From Ectothiorhodospiraceae bacterium (GTDB taxonomy: Bacteria; Pseudomonadota; Gammaproteobacteria; Thiohalomonadales; Thiohalomonadaceae), in the NCBI GenBank assembly GCA_007125455.1, contig SLDE01000261.1, forward strand, positions 1 to 28,064: a DNA stretch of 28,064 nt, read 5' to 3'. The notes below the pieces were generated by a model, which was not told the origin of the DNA, made no database searches, and saw nothing but the letters and a program-made list of their open reading frames with translations. Below are positions 6,102 through 14,568 of the stretch, piece after piece; the first letter of the stretch is position 1; every line of letters starts with the position of its first letter. The translations under genes and the position numbers were made by a program.

Positions 6102-7895
6102 TTACTTTTCGCCTTTGTGCTTGTCGTCCTGCTCGGACAGCGCGTCCATGTCGCTCTCAAGCTTGCCAAGGGTAAAGTAAAAACTCGCCCCATCGCCGGG
6201 TGTCGATTCGGCCCAGACCTTGCCGCCATGGCGGTGAATGATGCGCTGTACGGTGGACAGGCCAATCCCGGTGCCCTCAAATTCCTCCACGCCGTGCAGA
6301 CGCTGAAAGGCACCAAATAGCTTGTCGGCGTACTGCATGTCGAAGCCAACCCCATTGTCTCGTACGTGGAAAACCCACTCGCCAAAACGCAGTTCCGCAC
6401 CGAAGTGGATCACCGACGGCACTTCGTTGGCGCTGTATTTCCAGGCGTTGCCCAGCAGGTTTTCCAGGAGTACGCGCATCAACCCTTCGTCGGCCACGAC
6501 ATAGAGCCCCGCTTCGATATGCCAATGGCAGATCCGTTCGGGTTCGTCATCACTGAGCTGTAGGCTAACCTGCTCGGCCAGGGCAGAGAGGTTGAGATAG
6601 CCCGGTTTCATCGGTGCACGGGTGGTCTTTGATAGCTGCAACATATCGTCGATGATCTGGCCCATGCGCGAGGTGGCCTTGGTGATGCGTTGCAGGTAGT
6701 CCTGACCGACGGCATCCAGTTGGTGCTCGTAGCGTCGGGTCAGGAGCTGGCTAAAACCATCGATCCCGCGCAGCGGGGTGCGCAGGTCATGGGAGACGGA
6801 ATAGCTAAAGGCCTCCAGCTCGCGGTTGACCGACGCCAGCGCCTGGTTCTGCTTGAGCAGCGAGCGATTGAGCTGCTCAATCTGTTGACGGGCCTGCTGT
6901 TGCTCACTGATATCACGCAAGGTGATGATCAGGTGGCTGTGCTGCTGGTGTTCCAGTTGCCCGATGGAAACCTCCACTGGTACCAAGTCACCATTGCCTG
7001 CGCGGATCTGCCGTGTGCTGCCGTGCCAGGCCTGCCAGCCGTCCGCCCCCTCAGGCCAGTCGGGCATCAGGCGAGTGAGTGAGCTTGCCTGTATTTCCTG
7101 GCGAGGATAGGCAAACAGCGCCTCGGCGCGCCGATTGATCCGCTGTACCCAACCGCCCGGACTACACACCAAAATCGCCTCGGGGGCGTATTCCAACAAT
7201 GAATCGAGCTCGCCGCGCAACCGCTCCAGCTCCGCATTGGCGCGGCTGATACGGCTGAGGAAGTGCAGCAGCAGCATGGTGAGCAGCAAGAGCAATGGAA
7301 GCAGCAGGCCGCCCCAGTAGATCCCACTGATGGTCTCTTCCAGGCGCGCACGCGCCTCCTCCTCGGCCCGCTCGACACGACGCAACGCCAACTCATCAAG
7401 CAGGCGCAGCGCATTGACCGCGGCAGCATCATCGACCAGGCGCTCTTGCAGATTATCGGCCAGCCCGGACTGGCTGAGCTGACGCCGCGCCAGCAGGTAG
7501 GCATCACGATAATCACCGGCTACCTCAGCAATGGCGTTGATCGCCATACGCTCCAACGGGGCCAGGCTGAGTTGCTCAACCCGCTCGATGGACTGAAAGA
7601 GGCGCACAATGGCCTGCTCGACCTGCTGCTGATGTTTGGCGCTGGGGTCGACCAGGTAGCGATGGAAGTGGCGGCTCAGGCCCCCATAGCCGAAGTGCTG
7701 ACGCACCTGGCTGATCTCGGCCACGTGCAGGGTGGCCTCATGGCTATGGCCCCGCCAAAGCTGCTGGATGGCCTGCAGCGCCAATACAGTCTGCACTCCC
7801 ACCAGCAGCATGGCAGCTGTCAGCCCACCGGCAAGCAGGCTGATGAAGATTTTTTTCAGTCGCAGCGAAGGCTGCGTGACGACATCCCTGAACAA
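6102..7895 (-). CDS. Membrane PAS-domain sensor histidine kinase
   Basis: A 597-residue inner-membrane kinase. Transmembrane segments lie at about 16-40 and 193-213, enclosing a mostly helical periplasmic region of about 150 residues that I cannot name. A PAS domain follows (about 225-330, ending ITLRDISEQQQ), then a short coiled coil. The HisKA box FSYSVSHDLRTPLRGIDGF has the phospho-acceptor His at 369. The HATPase domain has N483 in NLLGNAWKYS, DNGVGFD (513-519) and GTGIGLSTVQ (541-550). The H-box is of the phytochrome-type subfamily. The start is the TTG at 7895: AGGA sits 6 nt upstream, overlapping the ssb stop, and no ATG occurs before the first membrane segment. No response regulator is adjacent, so its partner is elsewhere. 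The signal is unknown. Confidence 0.92.
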   Translation of the reverse strand: MFRDVVTQPSLRLKKIFISLLAGGLTAAMLLVGVQTVLALQAIQQLWRGHSHEATLHVAEISQVRQHFGYGGLSRHFHRYLVDPSAKHQQQVEQAIVRLFQSIERVEQLSLAPLERMAINAIAEVAGDYRDAYLLARRQLSQSGLADNLQERLVDDAAAVNALRLLDELALRRVERAEEEARARLEETISGIYWGGLLLPLLLLLTMLLLHFLSRISRANAELERLRGELDSLLEYAPEAILVCSPGGWVQRINRRAEALFAYPRQEIQASSLTRLMPDWPEGADGWQAWHGSTRQIRAGNGDLVPVEVSIGQLEHQQHSHLIITLRDISEQQQARQQIEQLNRSLLKQNQALASVNRELEAFSYSVSHDLRTPLRGIDGFSQLLTRRYEHQLDAVGQDYLQRITKATSRMGQIIDDMLQLSKTTRAPMKPGYLNLSALAEQVSLQLSDDEPERICHWHIEAGLYVVADEGLMRVLLENLLGNAWKYSANEVPSVIHFGAELRFGEWVFHVRDNGVGFDMQYADKLFGAFQRLHGVEEFEGTGIGLSTVQRIIHRHGGKVWAESTPGDGASFYFTLGKLESDMDALSEQDDKHKGEK

Positions 7896-7903
7896 GTGCT
7901 TTC

Positions 7904-8425
7904 CTAGAACGGTATATCGTCGTCGAAACCGCCAAAGTTGTCATTCCCGGCAGGAGCCTGCTGGGCCGGTGGGTTGTTCCCCTGTGGCTGCTGCTGTGGC
8001 TGTTGTTGCTGCTGTGGCTGCTGCTGCCCCTGGTAAGCCCCTCCACTGCGCTGACCACCACCGCCGCCACCAAAGTCGGCTGAGCCGCCGCGCCCACCGA
8101 GCATTTGCATCTCGTTGGCAACGATCTCGGTGGTGTAGCGGTCCTGACCGTTCTGGTCTTGCCACTTGCGGGTCTGCAGACGACCTTCGATATAGACCTG
8201 CGATCCCTTCTTCAGGTACTCCCCAGCGATCTCTCCCAGGCGATTGAACATCACCACCCGGTGCCACTCGGTACGCTCCTGTTTTTGGCCTGACTGTTTA
8301 TCGGTCCACTGGTCGCTGGTAGCGATATTGAGCGTGGCCACTGCCGCGCCGCTGGCGGAGTAACGGACCTCGGGGTCCTGGCCTAGATTTCCGACTAGGA
8401 TGACTTTGTTGATTCCTCTTGCCAT
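7904..8425 (-). CDS. ssb: Single-stranded DNA-binding protein
   Basis: SSB coats single-stranded DNA in replication, repair and recombination and recruits partners through its acidic tip. The OB fold (about residues 1-110) starts MARGINKVILVGNLGQDPEVRY and contains EWHRVVMFNRLGEIAGEYLKKGSQVYIEGRL. A glycine- and glutamine-rich disordered linker follows (about 112-160, with runs such as QQQPQQQQQPQQQPQ). The protein ends in the canonical DDDIPF tip. Length 173 is close to E. coli SSB (178). It lies 23 nt downstream of the yajR-like gene and 8 nt upstream of the histidine kinase. In E. coli ssb is next to uvrA; here the transporter gene intervenes. Confidence 0.97.
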   Translation of the reverse strand: MARGINKVILVGNLGQDPEVRYSASGAAVATLNIATSDQWTDKQSGQKQERTEWHRVVMFNRLGEIAGEYLKKGSQVYIEGRLQTRKWQDQNGQDRYTTEIVANEMQMLGGRGGSADFGGGGGGQRSGGAYQGQQQPQQQQQPQQQPQGNNPPAQQAPAGNDNFGGFDDDIPF

Positions 8426-8448
8426 TACGCTCTCTCACCTCATTGATA

Positions 8449-9828
8449 TTAATTCGAATTCGACCCGCTCTGGCCGCAGGTGGCCAATGCCTCCCTGTCG
8501 AGCAGATGGCGCTCCACCTTAAGATAGGCAACTTGCTCGTCGCTGCAGACACTGACCTCACGCACACCGTCCACCTGCATCAACTGCAGCTCCATCTGAC
8601 GCGCCCCGCCCTCTCCGCTAACCTCAACGCGCAACATCTCGTTAGCCAGGTAGAGTGGTTCGCGCATGGTCAAGGCGGCAAGCTGCCATAGTGCTACAAC
8701 TCCGGCACACAGTGCAAATACCCCGACCACACCAAACTGGCCGTAGCTCCAGCCGCCAATAAAGCCCCCCAAAAAGGCACCAAAAAACTGCGAGCTGGAA
8801 TACACCCCCATCGCCGTCCCCTTGCGCGAGGCCGGGGCGAACTTGCTCACCAGCGAGGGCAGACTCGCCTCCAGTAGATTGAAAGCAATAAAAAATAGCA
8901 GCAAAATCATCGCCATGCCCACCCAGCTCTGCCACAGCAACAACATCGCCAACAGACTGACCAACAGCATGGCGATGCCGAGATTGAAGATCGCCTTGAG
9001 CATACGCCGTCGCTCGGCAAGGATGATCAGCGGCACGGCCAGCAACAGCGAAAGGCTCATCACCGGCAAGTAGACCTGCCAGTGCAGCTCTGGTGCCAGG
9101 CCGCTGTCACGCAGCCCCAGCGGCACCACCACAAAACTTGCCGTAAGCGCCATGTGCAGTACCAGTACCCCACCATCCAGACGAAGCAGCTGACGGTCCT
9201 TTATCACCGAGGCCAGGCTGGCCGGTTCAAGTTCGGTATCGCGGTGAAAGCGGATGGCCGATGGGCTGGGGACCACCAGAGCCACCACGGCAATCCCCAA
9301 TAAGGCCATCACCGCGGTCAGGGCGAAGATCCCTGGCACACCGATCCATTGGTTAAGGAGCGGCCCAGCGATCATCGCCACCATAAAGGAGACGCCGATG
9401 CTCAAGCCGATCATCGCCATTACCTTGGTGCGGTGTTCTTCGCGGGTCAGATCCGCCGCTAAGGCCATCACCGCAGCGGCGATCGCCCCAGCGCCCTGCA
9501 ATGCTCGCCCGGCGATGATCCAGCCGATGCTCTCTGCCCAGGCAGCCAGTAAGCTGCCCGCGGCGAACAGCAGCAGCCCGGCGATGATCACCGGCTTACG
9601 CCCAATCCGATCCGAGAGCATCCCGAAGGGGATCTGCAAGATGGCCTGGGTCAGCCCATAGATACCGATGGCAAGCCCAACCAGTACCGGGGTGACCCCA
9701 GGCAGGTCTTCCGCATAGAGCGCGAATACCGGCAGGATCATAAACAAACCCAGCATGCGCAGCGAAAATATCCCCGCCAACGCGGCGGCGGCACGGCGTT
9801 CAAGCGGGCTCATGTGTTCGGGTAGCAT
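8449..9828 (-). CDS. yajR: MFS transporter of the YajR type with C-terminal YAM domain
   Basis: A twelve-helix major facilitator. The loop 2-3 motif A reads GMLSDRIGRKP, and the stretch GRALQGAGAIAAAVMALAADLTREEHRTKVMAMIG is close to E. coli YajR. The last ~65 residues (VEVSGEGGARQMELQLMQVDGVREVSVCSDEQVAYLKVERHLLD) form the ferredoxin-like YAM domain, which distinguishes YajR from simple drug exporters. The substrate is not established. I chose the ATG at 9828 because MLPEHMSPLERR aligns with the YajR N-terminus (from memory); an in-frame ATG at 9900 would add 24 residues without homology and leave little room for divergent promoters with uvrA. The ribosome binding site is weak at either start. 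It is the first gene of the yajR-ssb-kinase cluster. Confidence 0.88.
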   Translation of the reverse strand: MLPEHMSPLERRAAAALAGIFSLRMLGLFMILPVFALYAEDLPGVTPVLVGLAIGIYGLTQAILQIPFGMLSDRIGRKPVIIAGLLLFAAGSLLAAWAESIGWIIAGRALQGAGAIAAAVMALAADLTREEHRTKVMAMIGLSIGVSFMVAMIAGPLLNQWIGVPGIFALTAVMALLGIAVVALVVPSPSAIRFHRDTELEPASLASVIKDRQLLRLDGGVLVLHMALTASFVVVPLGLRDSGLAPELHWQVYLPVMSLSLLLAVPLIILAERRRMLKAIFNLGIAMLLVSLLAMLLLWQSWVGMAMILLLFFIAFNLLEASLPSLVSKFAPASRKGTAMGVYSSSQFFGAFLGGFIGGWSYGQFGVVGVFALCAGVVALWQLAALTMREPLYLANEMLRVEVSGEGGARQMELQLMQVDGVREVSVCSDEQVAYLKVERHLLDREALATCGQSGSNSN

Positions 9829-9910
9829 CGGCGAATATCCAACTGGAACGAACGCGGCAACGGCTGAGCCATTACCCTGTGACTCTTTGCGTCGAGGCAT
9901 GCAAAGCGCG

Positions 9911-9916
9911 TATATT
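9911..9916 (+). promoter_or_regulatory. Possible uvrA -10 element
   Basis: TATATT lies 30 nt upstream of the uvrA ATG and would start transcription near 9922. The best -35 match, TTGCGT with an 18-nt spacer, is poor. No LexA box of the CTGT-N8-ACAG type is visible here, unlike E. coli uvrA. Confidence 0.35.
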
Positions 9917-9945
9917 AGCAGGTTCGACTGGTATCGGGAACGAGC

Positions 9946-12774
9946 ATGAACAGCATCAAGTTACGGGGTGCGCGCACCCACAATCTGCAAAACATCGACC
10001 TGGACCTCCCCCGTGACAAGCTTATCGTCTTTACCGGGCTCTCCGGCTCTGGTAAGTCCTCACTCGCCTTCGACACCATCTATGCCGAGGGGCAGCGCCG
10101 CTATGTCGAGTCGCTCTCCAGCTATGCGCGCCAATTTCTGTCGATGATGGAAAAGCCCGACATCGATCATATCGAAGGGCTGTCTCCGGCGATCTCCATC
10201 GAACAAAAGTCCACCTCCCACAACCCACGCTCCACCGTGGGCACCATTACCGAGATCCACGACTACCTGCGCCTGCTCTACGCCCGCGCAGGTGAGCCGC
10301 GCTGCCCTGAACATGGCACGGTACTGGCGGCACAGACAGTCAGCCAGATGGTAGACCAAGTCCTGGCCCTGCCCGAGGGCAGCAAACTGATGCTGCTGGC
10401 ACCGGTGATCGACAACCGCAAGGGGGAGCACCACCAGGTGTTTGACGAGTTGCGCGCCCAGGGCTTTATTCGAGCCCGCGTAAACGGACAGGTGGTTGAG
10501 CTGGATGAAAACCCCAAGCTGGAGCTTCGCAAAAAACACAACATCGAGGCGGTGGTCGACCGCTTCAAGGTGCGCGATGACATCAAGCAGCGGCTGGCCG
10601 ATTCTTTCGAGACCACCCTTAACCTCTCCCACGGGCTGGCCCGTATCGCCTTTATGGATGGGGGACAGGAAGAATTGGTCTTCTCTGCTAAGTATGCCTG
10701 CCCGATTTGTGACTACTCACTTACCGAGCTGGAACCACGCTTATTCTCATTCAACAATCCGGCTGGTGCCTGCCCCAGCTGCGATGGGCTGGGAGTGCAA
10801 CAGTACTTCGATCCCAGCAAGCTGATCGCCCATCCCGAGCTAAGCCTGGCAGCTGGCGCGATACGCGGCTGGGATCGGCGCAACCAATACTACTTCCAAC
10901 TGCTGCTCTCCCTGGCTCGCCACTACGATTTTGATGTCGAAACCCCCTACGAAACCCTGCCCAAGCGGCTCCGCGAGATCCTGCTCCACGGCAGCGGCGA
11001 TGAAGAGATCCACTTCTCATACGCCAACAGTCGTTACGCCAAGGCGGATCGGGTCCACCCCTTCGAGGGGATCATCCCCAATATGCAGCGGCGTTACAGA
11101 GAGAGCGATTCCAACGTAGTGCGTGAGGAGTTGAGCAAATACCTCAGTCAGCAACACTGCCCTGAGTGTCATGGGACACGACTGAACGCCCCTGCCCGCC
11201 ACGTCTTTATTGCCGATCGCTCACTGCCCGAGATCGCCAATATGCCGATTGGGCGATGCCGCGAATTCTTCGCTAACCTGCACCTTCCCGGCTGGCGCGG
11301 CGAAGTGGCCGAGAAGATCGTCAAGGAAATCGGCGAACGGCTGAGCTTTTTGGTGAATGTTGGCCTCGACTACCTCAGCCTGGAGCGCAGCGCGACGACC
11401 CTCTCGGGCGGCGAAGCGCAACGCATTCGCCTAGCAAGCCAGATCGGTGCCGGGCTGGTGGGGGTGATGTATGTACTGGATGAACCTTCGATCGGGCTAC
11501 ACCAACGCGACAACGAACGCCTACTGGAGACCCTGTTTCGACTACGCGATCTGGGCAACACAGTGATCGTGGTAGAGCACGACGAGGATGCGATACGTGC
11601 TGCAGACCACGTCGTCGATATCGGCCCAGGCGCCGGTGTGCATGGCGGGCAAATCGTCGCTCAGGGCAAGCCTGCCGAGGTGATCGCCAATGAGCACTCA
11701 CTCACCGGGCAGTACCTCTCCGGTAAGCGGAAGATCGCAATACCCGCCAAACGTACTGCCATCGACAAAAAACGTCAAATCAAGATCCGTGGTGCCAGTG
11801 GCAATAACCTCAAGGGGGTTAACGTGGATATCCCGGTCGGTCTGATGACCTGCGTGACTGGGGTCTCCGGATCGGGCAAGTCCACCTTGATCAACGATAC
11901 CCTCTATCGCAACGCCGCGATCACCCTGAACGGGGCCAGCGAAGACCCCGCCGACTGCGCCGAACTGCAGGGCCTGGAACAGTTCGACAAGGTGGTGGAC
12001 ATCGATCAAAGCCCCATCGGGCGCACACCCCGCTCCAACCCGGCCACCTATACCGGCCTGTTCACCCCGATCCGTGACCTCTTTGCAGGTACTCAGGAGG
12101 CACGGGCCCGCGGTTACACCCCCGGTCGCTTCTCGTTTAACGTCAAAGGCGGGCGATGTGAGGCTTGTCAGGGCGATGGACTAATCAAGGTAGAGATGCA
12201 CTTCCTACCGGATATCTATGTCCCCTGCGATGTCTGCAAGGCCAAACGCTACAACCGGGAGACACTGGAGGTCCAGTACAAGGGCAAGAACATCTTTGAC
12301 GTACTGGAGATGACGGTAGAAGAGGCACGACAATTCTTCGACCCGGTACCTGTACTGGCACGCAAGCTTCAGACCCTGCTCGATGTTGGCCTAAGCTATA
12401 TTCGCCTGGGCCAGGCGGCAACCACCCTGTCTGGAGGGGAGGCCCAGCGCGTAAAGCTCGCCAGAGAACTGTCCAAGCGCGACACCGGCAACACCCTCTA
12501 CATCCTGGATGAACCGACCACCGGCCTGCACTTCCACGATATCGAACAACTGCTGGTGGTTCTGCACCGTCTGCGTGATCACGGGAACACCATCGTCGTG
12601 ATCGAACACAACCTGGATGTGATCAAGACCGCCGACTGGCTGATCGACATGGGCCCAGAAGGGGGCGATGGGGGGGGGATGCTAGTCTGCGCAGGAAGCC
12701 CTGAACAACTAGCTGAGCATCCGGACTCCCATACCGGGCGATTCCTTAAGCCGATACTGGACAAACAGAAGTAA
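9946..12774 (+). CDS. uvrA: Excinuclease ABC subunit A
   Basis: Damage-recognition ATPase of nucleotide excision repair, acting as a dimer that loads UvrB. Of 942 residues, the first ABC module has Walker A GLSGSGKSS (31-39, K37), and the second has GVSGSGKST with K645. Both ABC signatures LSGGEAQR are present, followed by Walker B strands VLDEPSIGLH and ILDEPTTGLH. The first zinc module is CPICDYSL...CPSCDGLG and the second CEACQGDG...CDVCKAKRY. Length matches E. coli UvrA (940). The ATG at 9946 follows CGGGAACGAG and matches the family start MNSIKLRGARTHNLQNI. A run of nine G (12670-12678) lies about 34 codons before the end. It is divergent from yajR and convergent with rplQ. Confidence 0.98.
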   Translation: MNSIKLRGARTHNLQNIDLDLPRDKLIVFTGLSGSGKSSLAFDTIYAEGQRRYVESLSSYARQFLSMMEKPDIDHIEGLSPAISIEQKSTSHNPRSTVGTITEIHDYLRLLYARAGEPRCPEHGTVLAAQTVSQMVDQVLALPEGSKLMLLAPVIDNRKGEHHQVFDELRAQGFIRARVNGQVVELDENPKLELRKKHNIEAVVDRFKVRDDIKQRLADSFETTLNLSHGLARIAFMDGGQEELVFSAKYACPICDYSLTELEPRLFSFNNPAGACPSCDGLGVQQYFDPSKLIAHPELSLAAGAIRGWDRRNQYYFQLLLSLARHYDFDVETPYETLPKRLREILLHGSGDEEIHFSYANSRYAKADRVHPFEGIIPNMQRRYRESDSNVVREELSKYLSQQHCPECHGTRLNAPARHVFIADRSLPEIANMPIGRCREFFANLHLPGWRGEVAEKIVKEIGERLSFLVNVGLDYLSLERSATTLSGGEAQRIRLASQIGAGLVGVMYVLDEPSIGLHQRDNERLLETLFRLRDLGNTVIVVEHDEDAIRAADHVVDIGPGAGVHGGQIVAQGKPAEVIANEHSLTGQYLSGKRKIAIPAKRTAIDKKRQIKIRGASGNNLKGVNVDIPVGLMTCVTGVSGSGKSTLINDTLYRNAAITLNGASEDPADCAELQGLEQFDKVVDIDQSPIGRTPRSNPATYTGLFTPIRDLFAGTQEARARGYTPGRFSFNVKGGRCEACQGDGLIKVEMHFLPDIYVPCDVCKAKRYNRETLEVQYKGKNIFDVLEMTVEEARQFFDPVPVLARKLQTLLDVGLSYIRLGQAATTLSGGEAQRVKLARELSKRDTGNTLYILDEPTTGLHFHDIEQLLVVLHRLRDHGNTIVVIEHNLDVIKTADWLIDMGPEGGDGGGMLVCAGSPEQLAEHPDSHTGRFLKPILDKQK

Positions 12775-12976
12775 GCTCGTGGCGCACGGCGGGCCGTTTA
12801 TTGGCTTGCCCGCTGCGGCTTCCTGCCGATGCCTACCCAACCACGCCAATATGCCAGAAGACCAGTGTGGTAATGAGCAGTCCCGAGGGTATGCTGACAA
12901 AGCCAACTATCGCATCGTTCGTAACGCACTGGCTTTGCATCCCCCTGCAGACTACGGACAAGCAACCTGGCAGGCA
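12775..12976. other. uvrA-rplQ intergenic region with a possible small membrane ORF
   Basis: No recognised gene lies here. On the minus strand 12833-12940 could encode 35 residues (MQSQCVTNDAIVGFVSIPSG, then LLITTLVFWHIGVVG), most of it one hydrophobic span. AGGGGG is directly next to the ATG, too close for a normal ribosome binding site, and the frame lies beyond the rplQ terminator and antisense to the uvrA 3' end. I therefore do not call it a gene. A GCGGGC/GCCCGC inverted repeat lies near 12790-12812. Confidence 0.35.
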
Positions 12977-13007
12977 TAAAAAAACCGGGCCAAGCCCGGT
13001 TTTTTTA
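12977..13007. terminator. Bidirectional intrinsic terminator between uvrA and rplQ
   Basis: ACCGGGC-CAA-GCCCGGT (12984-13000) forms a perfect 7-bp stem with an A-run on the left and a T-run (TTTTTTT) on the right. It can stop both uvrA transcripts on the plus strand and the long ribosomal transcript on the minus strand. It lies about 20 nt past the rplQ stop. Confidence 0.93.
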
Positions 13008-13026
13008 TTACTACAAGCGGCGAAGC

Positions 13027-13431
13027 TTAGGCCTCGGCAGCAGTCTCTTCTGGTGCAATCTCGTCCTCAACAACGGGACGGTCGACCAGCTCAACGTAGG
13101 CCATCGGTGCGTTGTCGCCAGCACGGAAACCGCACTTGAGGATACGCAGATAGCCGCCGGGACGGGACTCATAACGTGGACCCAGCTCATTAAACAGCTT
13201 GGTTACCAGCTCGCGATCACGCAGACGGGCGAAGGCAAGGCGACGGTTGGCTACACTATCGGTCTTCGCGATAGTCAGCAGTGGCTCGGCATGACGACGT
13301 AACTCCTTGGCCTTGGGCAAAGTAGTCTTGATCATCTCATGGCGCAGTAGCGAGCTGGTCAGGCTGCGGAAGAGCGCCTTGCGGCTGCTGCTGTTACGGT
13401 TCAGTTTGCGACCTGATTGACGATGACGCAT
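13027..13431 (-). CDS. rplQ: 50S ribosomal protein L17
   Basis: L17 lies at the edge of the peptide exit tunnel. The protein starts MRHRQSGRKLNRNSSSRKALFRSLTSSLLRHE and has the conserved IKTTLPKAKELRRHAEPLLT block. At 134 residues it is slightly longer than in E. coli (127) because of an acidic tail (VEDEIAPEETAAEA). It is the last gene of the alpha operon, 54 nt after rpoA, and is followed by the bidirectional terminator. Confidence 0.98.
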   Translation of the reverse strand: MRHRQSGRKLNRNSSSRKALFRSLTSSLLRHEMIKTTLPKAKELRRHAEPLLTIAKTDSVANRRLAFARLRDRELVTKLFNELGPRYESRPGGYLRILKCGFRAGDNAPMAYVELVDRPVVEDEIAPEETAAEA

Positions 13432-13485
13432 GGGAGTTTCCTTAAAATACTGTTAATCACTTACGTTAAAACAAGAGACGAGGTA

Positions 13486-14493
13486 TCAGGCACTGGCCTT
13501 ATCGTCATCTGACTGTTGGATACTTGCAGGCGGCCAATTTTCAAGACGCATACCGAGGGACAATCCGCGTGAGGCGAGCACATCCTTAATCTCGGTGAGC
13601 GACTTCTTGCCAAGGTTAGGCGTCTTGAGTAGCTCAACCTCGGTGCGTTGAATCAGATCACCGATGTAGTAAATATTCTCTGCCTTGAGACAGTTGGCCG
13701 AACGTACTGTCAGCTCCAAATCGTCAACCGGGCGCAGCAGGATAGGATCAACATCCGGCTCATCGCTCTTCGCCTCAGACTGCTCCTTCCCTTCAAGATC
13801 AACAAAGCTAGAAAGCTGATCCTGCAGGATGGTTGCCGCACGACGGATCGCCTCGTCAGGCTCGATCGTGCCGTTGGTTTCCACGTCAAGGATCAATTTA
13901 TCCAGATCAGTGCGTTGTTCGACACGCGCACGCTCGACAGTGTAAGCAACACGCGAAATCGGGCTGTAGGAAGCGTCAAGCTGCAAAGTACCGATAGGAC
14001 GAGACTCTTCATCCATATTGAAACGCTGGTTGGAAGGTACATAACCGCGCCCCTGTTCCAGCTTGAGGGTCATGTTCAGTTCGGTTGCCTTGGTCAGGTT
14101 GGCAATCACATGCTCAGGATTCATGATTTCGACATCATGATCCAACGCGATATCACCTGCGGTGACCACACAAGGTCCCTTTTTGTTAAGGGTCAGTGTG
14201 GCCTCCTGACGGTTGTGCATACGAATAGCCACACCTTTGAGGTTGAGCATGATCTCAATAATGTCTTCCTGAACGCCTTCCATCGCGGTGTACTCGTGCA
14301 ATACACCATCAATGCTCACTTCGGTGATCGCGCTACCCACCATAGAGGAGAGCAGGATACGGCGCAGGGCATTGCCCAAGGTATGACCGAATCCACGCTC
14401 CAACGGCTCCAGCGTAACCTTGGCCGAAGTGTCAGAGATCTTCTGAACACCAACCATACGTGGCTTTAGTAATTGCATATCTGAGCCCTGCAT
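13486..14493 (-). CDS. rpoA: RNA polymerase alpha subunit
   Basis: The alpha dimer nucleates RNA polymerase assembly and contacts UP elements and activators. The N-terminal domain (about 1-235) contains KVTLEPLERGFGHTLGNALRRILLSSM. An acidic linker follows (EGKEQSEAKSDEPDVDP). The C-terminal domain, PILLRPVDDLELTVRSANCLKAENIYYIGDLIQRTEVELLKTPNLGKKSLTEIKDVLASRGLSLGMRLENWPP, is nearly identical to E. coli, including the DNA-contacting Arg and NPNLGKKS-type loop. Length is 335 residues (E. coli 329). The start MQGS matches E. coli. It lies between rpsD and rplQ, as in the canonical alpha operon; a hairpin lies in the rpsD-rpoA gap. Confidence 0.98.
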   Translation of the reverse strand: MQGSDMQLLKPRMVGVQKISDTSAKVTLEPLERGFGHTLGNALRRILLSSMVGSAITEVSIDGVLHEYTAMEGVQEDIIEIMLNLKGVAIRMHNRQEATLTLNKKGPCVVTAGDIALDHDVEIMNPEHVIANLTKATELNMTLKLEQGRGYVPSNQRFNMDEESRPIGTLQLDASYSPISRVAYTVERARVEQRTDLDKLILDVETNGTIEPDEAIRRAATILQDQLSSFVDLEGKEQSEAKSDEPDVDPILLRPVDDLELTVRSANCLKAENIYYIGDLIQRTEVELLKTPNLGKKSLTEIKDVLASRGLSLGMRLENWPPASIQQSDDDKASA

Positions 14494-14543
14494 GAAGAGT
14501 CCTCTTTAAATTCGGTTATGTCCTGGCATCTGCAACAGGAAAC

Positions 14544-14561
14544 CCGCCACAAAAGTGGCGG
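14544..14561 (-). other. Hairpin between rpsD and rpoA
   Basis: CCGCCAC-AAAA-GTGGCGG is a perfect 7-bp stem-loop, 7 nt past the rpsD stop. On the transcribed strand it is followed by GTTTCCTGTTG, which is too poor in T for a strong terminator. It may trim expression of rpoA-rplQ relative to rpsD, or protect or process the mRNA. Confidence 0.55.
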
Positions 14562-14568
14562 AAAGTCG

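Noticed and set aside
6760..7895. Hybrid kinase with a receiver domain
   Set aside because: The protein ends about 20 residues after the HATPase domain, with no receiver-type DD...K pattern.
9829..9945. LexA (SOS) box between uvrA and yajR
   Set aside because: Only an isolated CTGT occurs (near 9876), with no ACAG partner at the right spacing.
13648..14469. Plus-strand open frame of 273 codons opposite rpoA
   Set aside because: Antisense shadow of rpoA without a family match or ribosome binding site.
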